A stretch of 64,000 nucleotides of DNA from a virus (IMGVR_UViG_3300031669_000014:1-64000), one strand, 5' to 3'. Counted from the first letter of the stretch, positions 37,152-44,040 are shown. Notes: generated by a model from the letters alone, not told the origin. Translations and numbers: made by a program.

Positions 37152-37356
37152 TCCCGATTTGCTTGTTGATTCGGTTGACAAGGGCGGTGAAGTCGGCGAA
37201 GTCTTCCCCGTTGAAGAGAGCGTCCCATCCCTTTATCTGTAAACTTATTGCATCAGGAGAAACTATTTTAAGACAAAAATCGGTTCCTCCGGTAGGAGTA
37301 AACTTAGCCTTGATAATCGGCCTATCCTCGTCGTCGTAGGTGCACATTATTTCCAT
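37144..37356 (-). CDS. Hypothetical protein
   Basis: 70 aa, strands then a helix (FADFTALVNRINKQIGNV); preceded by AAAGGAGGATAATC. No recognised family. Confidence 0.55.
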   Translation of the reverse strand: MEIMCTYDDEDRPIIKAKFTPTGGTDFCLKIVSPDAISLQIKGWDALFNGEDFADFTALVNRINKQIGNV

Positions 37357-37369
37357 GATTATCCTCCTT

Positions 37370-37570
37370 TCATTCCCACTCCGGGCGCACCTTAATTTCG
37401 CCGGTTAACGCGTTTATTGTAGCCTCACAAAACTCAGGTAGACTTATAAATCCCCTACCGCCCAGATCTGCGTCGCAACGTGGGCAAATGTCTGGCTTGA
37501 ATGTGTAATGATACCTTTTGCAGTCCGGGCAGGTTACTTTATAGCGGGTTAGATAGGGGTTATTTGGCAT
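37370..37570 (-). CDS. Zinc-ribbon phage protein
   Basis: 66 aa. CPDCKRYHYTFKPDICPRC is a rubredoxin-like zinc ribbon, followed by a short beta segment. AAAGGGG precedes the ATG. A plus-strand hairpin with TATTTTTT (about 37,615-37,645) lies in the gap to the next gene. Confidence 0.6.
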   Translation of the reverse strand: MPNNPYLTRYKVTCPDCKRYHYTFKPDICPRCDADLGGRGFISLPEFCEATINALTGEIKVRPEWE

Positions 37571-37648
37571 TGTTTTTTCGCCCCTTTCGTGATAAACTAC
37601 TTATAAGAGATATTGTGGCTGCTGAGTTTTGGCAGCTATTTTTTATTT

Positions 37649-38125
37649 CTAGCTCGGTTCTGCGAGGTCATCCCCCACTAATTCCGGGTTATCCCATACG
37701 TTGCCGATGACCTCATGACTTTCCACATTTTGCATCTCACAAAAATCGTAAGACGGGAATGGCCTGATTGATAATTTCTGTCTTTCAATGCCCCTCTTAT
37801 TTAGTATTGATTTCCATTTGAAGCCATTTCCGTGCCACGCAATTAGCTTGCAATAATTCGCGGTATTGTCTTGAGTGATATCCCCCTCATAAATCTCCCG
37901 CTCGTTCTCGTCGTGGAGGCAGGTAAATTGACCGACTGTTTCAGGATCAACTTCATAAAGAACCAATGAAGATGATAAAAAGTTTTCAGTAAAAGCAACT
38001 TCTGACAGCCTTAAGTGGATAAATGTTCTTTTTACTTCCAATTTGCTGCTTGTTTCTGTAATTAAATCGCCTTGTATCCATTCACCGTCACTTACCCTCT
38101 TGCCACGAAACCAAATTTCACGCAC
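37649..38125 (-). CDS. YopX-family protein
   Basis: 158 aa. REIWFRGKRVSDGEWIQGDL, then TVGQFTCLHDENEREIYEGD is the YopX-family signature (normally TGLxDKNGKEIYEGDI). Common in Firmicute phages; function unknown. Overlaps the upstream gene by 8 nt. Confidence 0.85.
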   Translation of the reverse strand: MREIWFRGKRVSDGEWIQGDLITETSSKLEVKRTFIHLRLSEVAFTENFLSSSLVLYEVDPETVGQFTCLHDENEREIYEGDITQDNTANYCKLIAWHGNGFKWKSILNKRGIERQKLSIRPFPSYDFCEMQNVESHEVIGNVWDNPELVGDDLAEPS

Positions 38126-38348
38126 CCTCTACCACCTCACTTCCCCTTAGTCTATCCCGCCCCGGTAGCCGGTTCCGCTGGTTCGCCCGAAAGCGCCGCG
38201 TGAAGCAGGTGACAGTTGGCTTAATGCAAGCAATCCTCGGAAACTTGTCGATTCCGCGCCACCAGCGGAACGCCTCTATTCCCCCTGTTGCATCGGCAAC
38301 GAAAACTCCGTACCCATTCACATCTTCTACATAGCAGTCATAGTTCAC
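38118..38348 (-). CDS. Hypothetical protein
   Basis: 76 aa. The first 40 residues look like a small beta domain (DCYVEDVNGYGVFVAD), the rest is Arg-rich. 4-nt overlap with the MazG-like gene. Confidence 0.5.
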   Translation of the reverse strand: MNYDCYVEDVNGYGVFVADATGGIEAFRWWRGIDKFPRIACIKPTVTCFTRRFRANQRNRLPGRDRLRGSEVVEGA

Positions 38349-38641
38349 TCGGCGATCACGCTCCTTTCGCTTGACCTGGCAATATCGGCAATCATCATTG
38401 CAAAATCGGCAACATCGGCGGCCTCTTTTATTAGTTGTTCAAGATACATTGTGCTTAAAGGTTCTGCCCAATATTTTTGCCAGTGCATTATGGCCTTAAC
38501 TAGCTCATATTTTTCCTGGTCTAATCGCTTAAATAACCACCAAATATCGCTATCTTGCCAACCGCCCTTGTGATCATTGGCTTTCAGTTGCTTTTCCATT
38601 TCGGCGGCGAACCATTTTACTTCCGGTCTTACATCTTTCAC
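38345..38641 (-). CDS. MazG-like pyrophosphohydrolase-type protein
   Basis: 98 aa. VRPEVKWFAAEMEKQLKAN, LDQEKYELVKAI and IKEAADVADFAMMIADIA carry the ExxE...ExxD acidic helix pattern of all-alpha NTP pyrophosphohydrolases. Likely hydrolyses unusual or alarmone nucleotides during infection. Confidence 0.75.
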   Translation of the reverse strand: MKDVRPEVKWFAAEMEKQLKANDHKGGWQDSDIWWLFKRLDQEKYELVKAIMHWQKYWAEPLSTMYLEQLIKEAADVADFAMMIADIARSSERSVIAE

Positions 38642-38880
38642 TTAGCGATCACGCTCCCTTCGGCACAGGCAAGGGCTTCATTCGCCTTTTTAGTAGCCGC
38701 CTTACCTTCGGGCAAGGTCTGCCAGCAGTCATCCAAACCATCCACCAAGCCTTTCAGCGCGTCGTACAGCGCAAGAAACCTTTCCCGCTTTTCTCTAGCG
38801 CTAATTCTGTTGAACTCGCGTATTATAGGGGCTTGTTCGCCGTATTGAAACTCAATGCGTTTGCCCGGCACTACATCCAC
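38638..38880 (-). CDS. Hypothetical helical protein
   Basis: 80 aa (EFQYGEQAPIIREFNRISAR, ALKGLVDGLDDCWQTLPEG); helical. Overlaps the MazG-like gene by 4 nt. No family recognised. Confidence 0.5.
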   Translation of the reverse strand: MDVVPGKRIEFQYGEQAPIIREFNRISAREKRERFLALYDALKGLVDGLDDCWQTLPEGKAATKKANEALACAEGSVIAK

Positions 38881-38883
38881 CCC

Positions 38884-38973
38884 CTACCATTCCCCTTGGA
38901 AGAACGCCTTCCATTGCCTATCCCGTTCGGACAGTTTGCGCTCGGCTAACCAACGTCTGATACGTTTGAACAT
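38884..38973 (-). CDS. 29-residue basic micro-protein
   Basis: MFKRIRRWLAERKLSERDRQ then WKAFFQGEW. GAGGGGGTG precedes the ATG. An amphipathic, Arg/Trp-rich helix; may interact with membrane or DNA. Confidence 0.4.
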   Translation of the reverse strand: MFKRIRRWLAERKLSERDRQWKAFFQGEW

Positions 38974-38976
38974 GTG

Positions 38977-39291
38977 TTACACCCCCTCGGTTTCTACTTC
39001 GATATATGGGCCATCCTTGCCATGAATAACACAATGAAAGTCATTATCCCCTGTTTCTTTATCAAATTCATAGATATGGACAACTTTTTCATCGGCACTT
39101 AAAGTAAATCCAATAAGGTTTTTAGTCCCGATGCTTTCCCTTAGACCGTTACAAACACTTTTGTATAAATCTAGCGCAATTTGCTTTTGTTGCTTGGTTG
39201 CGTCAAGCTCACAGAGGGCATTATATGTTTTTGTAATACTTATTAACTTCTCGTCTTTACTGTCATATATGCCGACGACATCAACCTTCAA
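38977..39291 (-). CDS. Hypothetical phage protein
   Basis: 104 aa from TTG at 39291 after GGAGGGGGTG. KVDVVGIYDSKDEKLISITK, YKSVCNGLRESIGTKN and VVHIYEFDKETGD; mixed fold, not recognised. The ribosome-binding region lies in a 45-bp sequence repeated at 39850-39894. Confidence 0.55.
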   Translation of the reverse strand: MKVDVVGIYDSKDEKLISITKTYNALCELDATKQQKQIALDLYKSVCNGLRESIGTKNLIGFTLSADEKVVHIYEFDKETGDNDFHCVIHGKDGPYIEVETEGV

Positions 39292-39293
39292 TC

Positions 39294-39338
39294 TTTCACC
39301 CCCTCCAGCCTCTTCGGTTACCATAACTTAAACAACCC
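39294..39338. repeat. 45-bp direct repeat, copy 1 (copy 2 at 39850-39894)
   Basis: The two copies match at 42 of 45 positions. Each contains the end of a small gene region and the GGAGGGGGTGAAA ribosome-binding region of the next, so they may be a remnant of a gene-pair duplication or a recombination point for gene shuffling. Confidence 0.7.
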
Positions 39339-39549
39339 TCCCTTCGGCTATTTGATTTTCACAGGTTTGGAGCCTAGATAAAATTTCATCAAGTGTTCTG
39401 CTAGTCTCCCACAGGGAACGTCCCAAAGTATCCAACTGGCGATTGAGCGAATCCAACACAGGGTAATCAACCTTTCTATGCAATTCACTTCTTATGGCGT
39501 CTACCTCTTGTTGCAATGCCCCTATCTGTGCCCACGGAGGACTATTCAC
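39328..39549 (-). CDS. Coiled-coil hypothetical protein
   Basis: 73 aa from GTG at 39549. IGALQQEVDAIRSELHRKVD and LDSLNRQLDTLGRSLWETSR form a heptad-rich helix. AAAGGAG lies 13 nt before the GTG. A longer frame to 39684 overlaps the neighbouring gene. Confidence 0.45.
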   Translation of the reverse strand: MNSPPWAQIGALQQEVDAIRSELHRKVDYPVLDSLNRQLDTLGRSLWETSRTLDEILSRLQTCENQIAEGRVV

Positions 39550-39583
39550 TTGGCGGTCACGCTCCTTTCTCCGGCCTCGCCAG

Positions 39584-39847
39584 TTAGTTAGAATATCCCT
39601 GCCCACAAAACGGACAGTATTTATGAAGCATGTTGTATTTCTTATTCTTGGTTTTGGTTGCTCCAGTTTTGCAATTTTGTTCATAATTAACTTCCACCAC
39701 GGAGAAGGTTTTTATACCACTGTATTTTTCGTCAAAGAATATAGCTGTATCAATAAGTGAGGATGATTCAATGGTCTCGTTTTCTTTTTTGGTGGAGTTA
39801 AATTGTTCCTTGATTTTTTCTTCAATATCTTTAATGCAGGTACACAC
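39584..39847 (-). CDS. Zinc-knuckle hypothetical protein
   Basis: 87 aa from GTG at 39847 after GGAGGGGGTG. An N-terminal CTC motif, a beta middle and a C-terminal CPFCGQGY. The spacing of CxC and CPFC suggests a split metal site. Confidence 0.5.
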   Translation of the reverse strand: MCTCIKDIEEKIKEQFNSTKKENETIESSSLIDTAIFFDEKYSGIKTFSVVEVNYEQNCKTGATKTKNKKYNMLHKYCPFCGQGYSN

Positions 39848-39849
39848 AT

Positions 39850-39894
39850 TTTCACCCCCTCCGGCCTCGCCGGTTACCATAACTTAAACAACCC
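39850..39894. repeat. 45-bp direct repeat, copy 2
   Basis: Partner of 39294-39338, 42 of 45 positions identical, 556 bp apart. Confidence 0.7.
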
Positions 39895-40008
39895 GTTGAA
39901 CGTCCACAGCATGACTGTGATGGCTACCGCTGCCACCAGGACGTTGAACCCCTTATCGACGATGTACCCGATTAACGCATATCTAGCCAACGTCTTGAGG
40001 GTTTGCAC
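39874..40008 (-). CDS. 44-residue single-TM micro-protein
   Basis: GTG start after AAAGGAGGTGGAGCAAG. A TM helix near residues 20-40 (FNVLVAAVAITVMLWTFNGL) and a basic N-terminus. Probably membrane-inserted; role unknown. Confidence 0.55.
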   Translation of the reverse strand: MQTLKTLARYALIGYIVDKGFNVLVAAVAITVMLWTFNGLFKLW

Positions 40009-40459
40009 CTTGCTCCACCTCCTTTGTAAACCTAACCATTTTTAGACATCTTTTTATTAACTGTGATATTTCTTCCGATATTTTCTCCGGTTCGCCAGTT
40101 GGTTCTTCTTCAACATCCTTGTATTTGTAAACAATGCCGCAATTTAAACAAGCCGCAGTAATAAGTACACCAGCGTCTAGATATTCTGGCCGACCTCCGC
40201 ATACCGGGCAATTCGGGCCGTCTGCAACTCGGTGGGCCTCGACATGAACCACCGGCCACTCGCCTATAGGCGTCTGTATCGGCTCCCCCATGCGCACGGT
40301 GTATCCGTCCATGTGTATCTTGCTAAGTTTGTAATTGTATAAAATCTGCGTGATAACTTCGTCCATGTGTACCCGGGATAGTTTGCCGTAAGCGTTAAGT
40401 CGAACGAGATCGTGGATTCTGGCGCGGTCGGTGGCTGTTGGCAATGCGTGGAGTTTCAT
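39983..40459 (-). CDS. Early hypothetical protein with zinc ribbon
   Basis: 158 aa from the ATG after AGGAGGTAAAACC. N-terminal half with an internal repeat (GKLSRVHMDEV / YKLSKIHMDGY), then a strand domain and a zinc ribbon CPVCGGRPEY...CLNCGIVYKY. First large gene after cro. Confidence 0.55.
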   Translation of the reverse strand: MKLHALPTATDRARIHDLVRLNAYGKLSRVHMDEVITQILYNYKLSKIHMDGYTVRMGEPIQTPIGEWPVVHVEAHRVADGPNCPVCGGRPEYLDAGVLITAACLNCGIVYKYKDVEEEPTGEPEKISEEISQLIKRCLKMVRFTKEVEQGANPQDVG

Positions 40460-40470
40460 GGTTTTACCTC

Positions 40471-40719
40471 CTATACATCGGGACAAGTTGGGATCTTATC
40501 GTTTCTGGTTTCTATAACGGAAACCTCATCTGCAAAAAAAATATCTTCAATCGACATATTAAGTCTTTCAGAGATTAATTTTGCTTCAAACATGGAAATT
40601 CTTATGGCTCCAGTTTCCTTCTTATAATATGCCGCTGCCGTTTTTAAACCTAGTAATTCGGCCATTTCTATCGCTGAGACGCTTTTATTATTTCTTATTG
40701 TGCGAAGTTTTTCATACAT
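40471..40719 (-). CDS. Cro-like HTH regulator
   Basis: 82 aa. HTH: KLRTIRNNKSVSAIEMAELL, YYKKETGAIRISMFEAKLIS, LNMSIEDIFF; typical phage HTH_3/XRE protein. Divergent from the repressor gene at 40882, so it is probably the Cro-type switch protein that also starts the early operon. Confidence 0.8.
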   Translation of the reverse strand: MYEKLRTIRNNKSVSAIEMAELLGLKTAAAYYKKETGAIRISMFEAKLISERLNMSIEDIFFADEVSVIETRNDKIPTCPDV

Positions 40720-40734
40720 GCGCTTACCCCCTTT

Positions 40735-40845
40735 CTGCCGTTTCTGTAATGGATACTTTTATTATAGTGTCCAATGAAGAAACAGTCAAGTGATATTTGT
40801 AAAATAAATTTCTTTATTAGAAACATGCTTTAGTTTCCAGTTTGG
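40735..40845. promoter_or_regulatory. Operator half-sites in the cro/repressor intergenic region
   Basis: Repeated AGAAACA-like sites: ACAGAAACG (40,738-40,746, minus), AGAAACAG (40,779-40,786), AGAAACAT (40,819-40,826) and GGAAACT (40,833-40,839, minus). They bracket both promoters, as expected for operators shared by repressor and Cro-like protein. Confidence 0.5.
40761..40789 (-). promoter_or_regulatory. Early leftward promoter (cro operon)
   Basis: On the minus strand TTGACT, 17-bp spacer, TATAAT, about 40 bp before the Cro-like ATG. Strong sigma-A consensus. Confidence 0.85.
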
Positions 40846-40857
40846 ATAATATATAAT
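40829..40857 (+). promoter_or_regulatory. Repressor promoter
   Basis: -10 TATAAT at 40852-40857 with weak -35 TTTAGT 17 bp upstream; about 25 bp before the repressor GTG. The weak -35 fits an autoregulated maintenance promoter. Confidence 0.55.
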
Positions 40858-40881
40858 TACAAATAAACGGGGTTGGTAAAT

Positions 40882-41274
40882 GTGGGGATTGGTAAAAGAT
40901 TGAGAGAATTAAGGGAGCGGGAAGGGCTTACTCAGGAAGAGTTGGGTAAAATAATCAATCAAAAAAAGTCCAATATCTCCAAATATGAAAATGGCAAATT
41001 ACAGCCAAGTCTTGAAACAATAGAATCTCTTTTAGGATTCTTTGGAGTTTCGCCTAATTATTTTTTTAATTATACTCCCCATGCCGAACACAACGAAAAA
41101 AATAAAACGGCCTATTTCAAACCAACTAACCAGATCCCAGAAGAGAAACGGAAACTCATAGAAAAACTTCTGGAATTCAATGATAATGATTACAAAAAAA
41201 TTGAGGCTATTGCCGAAGTTTTCATTCAGATAGACAGATCAAAGAACGAGCAGGCAGCCGCAATGGGAAGCTAA
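40882..41274 (+). CDS. CI-like phage repressor (XRE family)
   Basis: About 130 aa from GTG at 40882 (GGGG site nine bases upstream). HTH_3 domain: GKRLRELREREGLTQEELGK, KSNISKYENGKLQPSLETIE, FGVSPNYFF. The C-terminal part is helical (EEKRKLIEKLLEFNDNDYKK) without a LexA-type peptidase domain, so induction probably does not go through self-cleavage but perhaps through an antirepressor or ImmA-like protease. No such gene is adjacent. It faces the Cro-like gene. Confidence 0.85.
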   Translation: MGIGKRLRELREREGLTQEELGKIINQKKSNISKYENGKLQPSLETIESLLGFFGVSPNYFFNYTPHAEHNEKNKTAYFKPTNQIPEEKRKLIEKLLEFNDNDYKKIEAIAEVFIQIDRSKNEQAAAMGS

Positions 41275-41323
41275 TTCTTTTTCTGCCAAGGTGGATAAGG
41301 CGAATCCTGAAGCGAAAAAAATA

Positions 41324-41353
41324 AGAACCCCCGGAGCCGATCAGAAGGGTTCT
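41324..41353 (+). terminator. Hairpin after the repressor gene
   Basis: AGAACCC/GGGTTCT around a 16-nt loop, no U-run. Possibly a partial terminator before the small ORF at 41391. Confidence 0.4.
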
Positions 41354-41390
41354 CGTACATAAGACAAATCACTAAATTAGGAGATGAATT

Positions 41391-41522
41391 GTGTTTATGT
41401 GTAATAATTATGACTTACTTATAATTTGCTATAAAAGCGGTCAGATACCGGAGGATGAATGGCAGGAAATTTTAAAAGACGAGGTATTTTATTGTTATTA
41501 TCAAAAACAAATAAGGTTATAA
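41391..41522 (+). CDS. 43-residue small protein downstream of the repressor
   Basis: GTG start after TTAGGAGATG. VFMCNNYDLLIICYKSGQIP then EDEWQEILKDEVFYCYYQKQ; acidic helix with aromatic tail. It ends 12 nt before a terminator, so it is likely co-transcribed with the repressor. It may modulate lysogeny; unknown. Confidence 0.5.
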   Translation: MFMCNNYDLLIICYKSGQIPEDEWQEILKDEVFYCYYQKQIRL

Positions 41523-41533
41523 AATAAAAATAA

Positions 41534-41558
41534 CCCCCTCGTGTGAGGGGGTTTTATT
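41534..41558 (+). terminator. Rho-independent terminator of the repressor transcript
   Basis: CCCCCTC, GTGT loop, GAGGGGG, TTTTATT. Confidence 0.9.
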
Positions 41559-41574
41559 CTGCGTCGTAATTTAG

Positions 41575-41603
41575 TTGACTAGCCATATGTTGGGGCGTAT
41601 AAT
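41575..41603 (+). promoter_or_regulatory. Strong rightward promoter ahead of the structured RNA region
   Basis: TTGACT, 17-bp spacer, TATAAT. Transcription would start near 41,610 and run through the hairpin-rich stretch toward 42,184. It lies directly after the repressor terminator, so it drives a separate transcript active in the lysogen. Confidence 0.85.
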
Positions 41604-41609
41604 GGAAGG

Positions 41610-41714
41610 GACAACCATATAATGAAAGTAACCCCCCGGTTAGACCTCCGAAGGGTTACAGGCGGGACAACCTCACAACAGGCCGGCCCGACGGTTACTG
41701 TACTAAGATTGTAA
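41610..41714 (+). ncRNA. Candidate small RNA with GTAACCC/GGGTTAC stem
   Basis: The stretch after the promoter holds GTAACCC and GGGTTAC as an inverted repeat (41,628-41,657) and GGTTAC again near 41,695. A 30-codon ORF (41622-41714, MKVTPRLDLRRVTGGTTSQQ...) is open but composed of the repeat. The arrangement recalls antisense RNAs of small type I toxins, but no toxin gene is visible opposite it. Low confidence. Confidence 0.3.
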
Positions 41715-41748
41715 CTTACATTTTTAGTATAGTCAAGACAGAATTCCC

Positions 41749-42000
41749 GGCTTTTTGTGAGGTTCCTCGCAAGAAGCCTTTTTGATTATCCGAAAAGGTT
41801 TCGGGTAAATAGGCTGATAACCAAGCATGCCCGGGTAGTGACCGGGATTATAACCGTTAGATGGGGATGTTTTTCCTTCCCAGAATTGAAACCGTGCCAC
41901 GATGCTAACGAACCTATGATGCACCCTGGAAACCGTGGTGTAGAGGCTACGAGCAGATGAGAGATGTCACCGATGCTAACCAAGCAGGCTGTAAGATATG
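41749..42000 (+). ncRNA. Large structured RNA resembling HEARO/omega RNA, without an IscB/IsrB gene
   Basis: Perfect 14-bp hairpin at 41749-41778 (GGCTT...AAGCC with a 2-nt loop), a second stem at 41785-41810 (ATCCGAAA/TTTCGGGT), CCCGG/CCGGG at 41830-41846, and GCCACG/CGTGGT closing 41896-41939. Between and after them lie unpaired-looking purine-rich blocks (GATGCTAACGAACCTATGAT, GCAGATGAGAGATGTCACC) that recall HEARO family RNAs, the omega RNA of IscB/IsrB nickases and nucleases. No IscB or IsrB ORF is in the window. It is transcribed rightward from the promoter at 41575. The family match is from memory of the consensus, not from a search. Confidence 0.5.
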
Positions 42001-42183
42001 GTGGACCTGGGGGCCGTCAAAAGACTAGGTGATGCGGCGTAATAGCCGCCTGTTGAAGGGACGACCGACCGAGACTAGGCCAAGTTCCAAGACAGTGTTT
42101 TCCCGCCAGCGCGGGATCTCTGTCTCTAAAACTCCCTCCCTCAACCGGCCCCCATCCTAAAATAATCACTCCGGAGGAATTAC
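42001..42183 (+). other. Structured leader between the RNA candidate and the HTH gene
   Basis: GCGGCG/CGCCGC-type stem near 42,034-42,050 and a nested AGACAG...CTGTCT / CCCGC-GCGGG stem at 42,089-42,126, then a CT-rich stretch and CCGGAGGAATTAC before the ATG at 42184. It could be the 3' part of the same RNA or the leader of the HTH gene. No ORF supported. Confidence 0.45.
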
Positions 42184-42621
42184 ATGCACTACCTAAACAC
42201 GAAAGAAGCAGCAGCAATCCTAAACTGTGGGACCAAGAATGTTACCCTGATGTGTGCTGCCGGGAAGTTTCCAGGGTCCAAAAAGGTGATGGGGAAGAAA
42301 ACGGACGAGTGGCGCATACCGGCCCAGGAAGTAATTGACTACCAGGCTAACAAGGAAGTTGAGGCCGAAGTTTTGCCGCCTGAAAGCCATGAACTGGTCA
42401 CGGTTAAGTCTCTGGCTGATTTTTTTATGGATGAACGGAGAAGGAACGATGCTGAACATGATGAAACAAGGAGAATACTTGAAGAAGAAGTAAAAAGGAG
42501 GAATGAAGAAATAATGGAGTTACGCGGGATACTGGCGAAACAGGGGGAAGAAGTCGCGGTAGTTTGGGGGAAGGTTGCGGAGATTGAAAAGAAAAAGCGC
42601 CCGTGGTGGCGCTGGTGGTAG
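42184..42621 (+). CDS. HTH_17/excisionase-like protein with coiled coil and aromatic tail (phage B side)
   Basis: 145 aa; start after CCGGAGGAATTAC. YLNTKEAAAILNCGTKNVTL and EWRIPAQEVIDYQ form the HTH, a Glu/Lys-rich coiled coil follows, and it ends RPWWRWW. About three-quarters identical to 314-784. Both sit at the boundary before a leftward late end. Same anchoring-type architecture; the function is inferred only. Confidence 0.75.
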   Translation: MHYLNTKEAAAILNCGTKNVTLMCAAGKFPGSKKVMGKKTDEWRIPAQEVIDYQANKEVEAEVLPPESHELVTVKSLADFFMDERRRNDAEHDETRRILEEEVKRRNEEIMELRGILAKQGEEVAVVWGKVAEIEKKKRPWWRWW

Positions 42622-42625
42622 TTTA

Positions 42626-43069
42626 TTAAATGGATTGTTTTAACTCTTTTTCATATTCATAATATTCATATAGATTTCCGTGATAACTTTCTATTAATTT
42701 ATCTTTGTTTTCTTTTATGGCAAAACAACCAGTAAATACATAGCATTTCTTAAGGGATTCAATATCATTGACTGTGACACCAACTATTTTCTTGTCCAAT
42801 ATCTTTTCTGCTTGATCGCTCCCACCATGCCACCATTGACCATTACAGTGAATTATTTTGCCATTTTCTAGTGATATATCGAATTCGCGTCCAGCAAAGG
42901 CTTTGAATCTACCCCAAGGTGCTTCATAATATAAACAATCCACAAATGTTTCTGATTCATCTATGCCAATTATAATGTTGTCATATTTTTTGTATTTAAA
43001 TTTAATTTCATTTTTCATAACCAAAGCAACACCGCTATTAAATTTTACCAATGCCATTAATTCGTTCAT
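42626..43069 (-). CDS. Hypothetical protein, convergent to the HTH gene
   Basis: 147 aa. Beta-rich (IIIGIDESETFVDCLYYEAP, KIIHCNGQWWHGGSDQAEKI) with a charged C-terminal helix. AT-richer than its neighbours. The equivalent place in phage A has a different gene, so this is an accessory slot at the end of the late region. Confidence 0.5.
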   Translation of the reverse strand: MNELMALVKFNSGVALVMKNEIKFKYKKYDNIIIGIDESETFVDCLYYEAPWGRFKAFAGREFDISLENGKIIHCNGQWWHGGSDQAEKILDKKIVGVTVNDIESLKKCYVFTGCFAIKENKDKLIESYHGNLYEYYEYEKELKQSI

Positions 43070-43072
43070 AAC

Positions 43073-43372
43073 TCATTCCCCCTCAGGCCAGAATATCTCC
43101 ATAAACAATTCCCCGCTACACCTCACATTAAAACACGCCTTTCCGCGTACTTTCAGCATCGAAGGGCTGTCCAATACGCTGCGCTTGATCTCCGTGGTTA
43201 CATTAGCCGGGAACAGTGTTACGACCTCCTGTAGCCCTACATAAAAACGGATATATCCATCGTCGGTAGTCTCGTACTCTTCGCAGATGATCCGGATCAT
43301 GGCCCCGTGGCGGTAACTGAAAATATGGGGCGGTCCGTACTTTTTGAGGCAGACTTGCAGTTCAAGGCTCAC
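43073..43372 (-). CDS. Hypothetical beta protein
   Basis: 99 aa from GTG after AAGGAGGACTCAAA. VSLELQVCLKKYGPPHIFSY, then IRIICEEYETTDDGYIRFYV. Overlaps the upstream ribbon-helix-helix gene by 4 nt (GTGA). Confidence 0.5.
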   Translation of the reverse strand: MSLELQVCLKKYGPPHIFSYRHGAMIRIICEEYETTDDGYIRFYVGLQEVVTLFPANVTTEIKRSVLDSPSMLKVRGKACFNVRCSGELFMEIFWPEGE

Positions 43373-43530
43373 TTTGAGTCCTCCTTCCGTTGGCGGTATT
43401 CGTCCCGATCTAACTTTTCCAGCGCAACCAGTTTCAACCACGTACTAACGGATAGTTTCGATCGTTTGGCGGCATCCTGTATACGCTTGATTGTTTCATC
43501 GTCAAGGTAGGTTTCTAGGCGCTTTGACAC
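43369..43530 (-). CDS. Ribbon-helix-helix regulator
   Basis: 53 aa, GTG start after AAAGGAGGCGCTGTAA. KRLETYLDDETIKRIQDAAK and SVSTWLKLVALEKLD are the strand-helix-helix of CopG/Arc-like repressors. It may control the promoter at 43939-43968. Confidence 0.65.
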   Translation of the reverse strand: MSKRLETYLDDETIKRIQDAAKRSKLSVSTWLKLVALEKLDRDEYRQRKEDSK

Positions 43531-43920
43531 TTACAGCGCCTCCTTTACTGCCGCGAATAGGGCGTCGATTAACTCTGGTTTACCGTTTGTGCCTATGTTT
43601 AAAACACTGACATAATAATTATTGATGAAAAAATCGTACTCTATTTTCTGTAATTTATGACCTAGCAGTTCAATGCACTGGCCGATGGAGAGAAGGGGGA
43701 GGCACAAATTTATTGGGATTAAGTCTGTTTCGTTGCCAAAATTGGCAAACGGGAAAAACTGACAGGCAAAACCATTGCAAGGTCTTCCTATAAACCTAAT
43801 ACGGTCATCTTTTCCGCTTATAATGCAATCACCTTCCTGTGGCCTCCACCACTCCCGAAGCTTCTCCTTCTTCTCCGGGGTCAGTTCGTTCAGTTGCTCA
43901 ACGGTTATTCTTTGTTTCAT
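43531..43920 (-). CDS. Phage protein of the 'RITVEQLNELTPEKKEKLREW' type
   Basis: 129 aa. MKQRITVEQLNELTPEKKEK at the start and PLLSIGQCIELLGHKLQKIE in the middle resemble a common Firmicute phage protein of unknown function found next to terminase or lysis regions. First gene after the promoter at 43939. Confidence 0.65.
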   Translation of the reverse strand: MKQRITVEQLNELTPEKKEKLREWWRPQEGDCIISGKDDRIRFIGRPCNGFACQFFPFANFGNETDLIPINLCLPLLSIGQCIELLGHKLQKIEYDFFINNYYVSVLNIGTNGKPELIDALFAAVKEAL

Positions 43921-43938
43921 TTAAACACCTCCATCCAT

Positions 43939-43968
43939 ATTATACCCCCACTATACACCCATTGTCAA
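43939..43968 (-). promoter_or_regulatory. Strong leftward promoter with upstream inverted repeat
   Basis: TTGACA, 18-bp spacer, TATAAT on the minus strand. GCGGAAT/ATTCCGC (43980-43986 and 44000-44006) lies just upstream of the -35 box and could be an operator. It drives the accessory genes 43920-42626. The equivalent promoter in phage A is at 1637-1665. Confidence 0.85.
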
Positions 43969-44014
43969 GTCAAGTCTACGCGGAATATACACGGAAGTAA
44001 TTCCGCATAAAACA

Positions 44015-44040
44015 GAAAAACCCCCGACCGAAGCCGGGGG
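44015..44040 (-). terminator. Terminator at end of phage B lysis operon
   Basis: On the minus strand CCCCCG, GCTTCGGT loop, CGGGGG, then TTTTT. Confidence 0.85.

Noticed and set aside
41749-42183. Group II or group I intron
   Set aside because: No reverse transcriptase or intron-encoded protein, no domain V-like hairpin and no interrupted gene.
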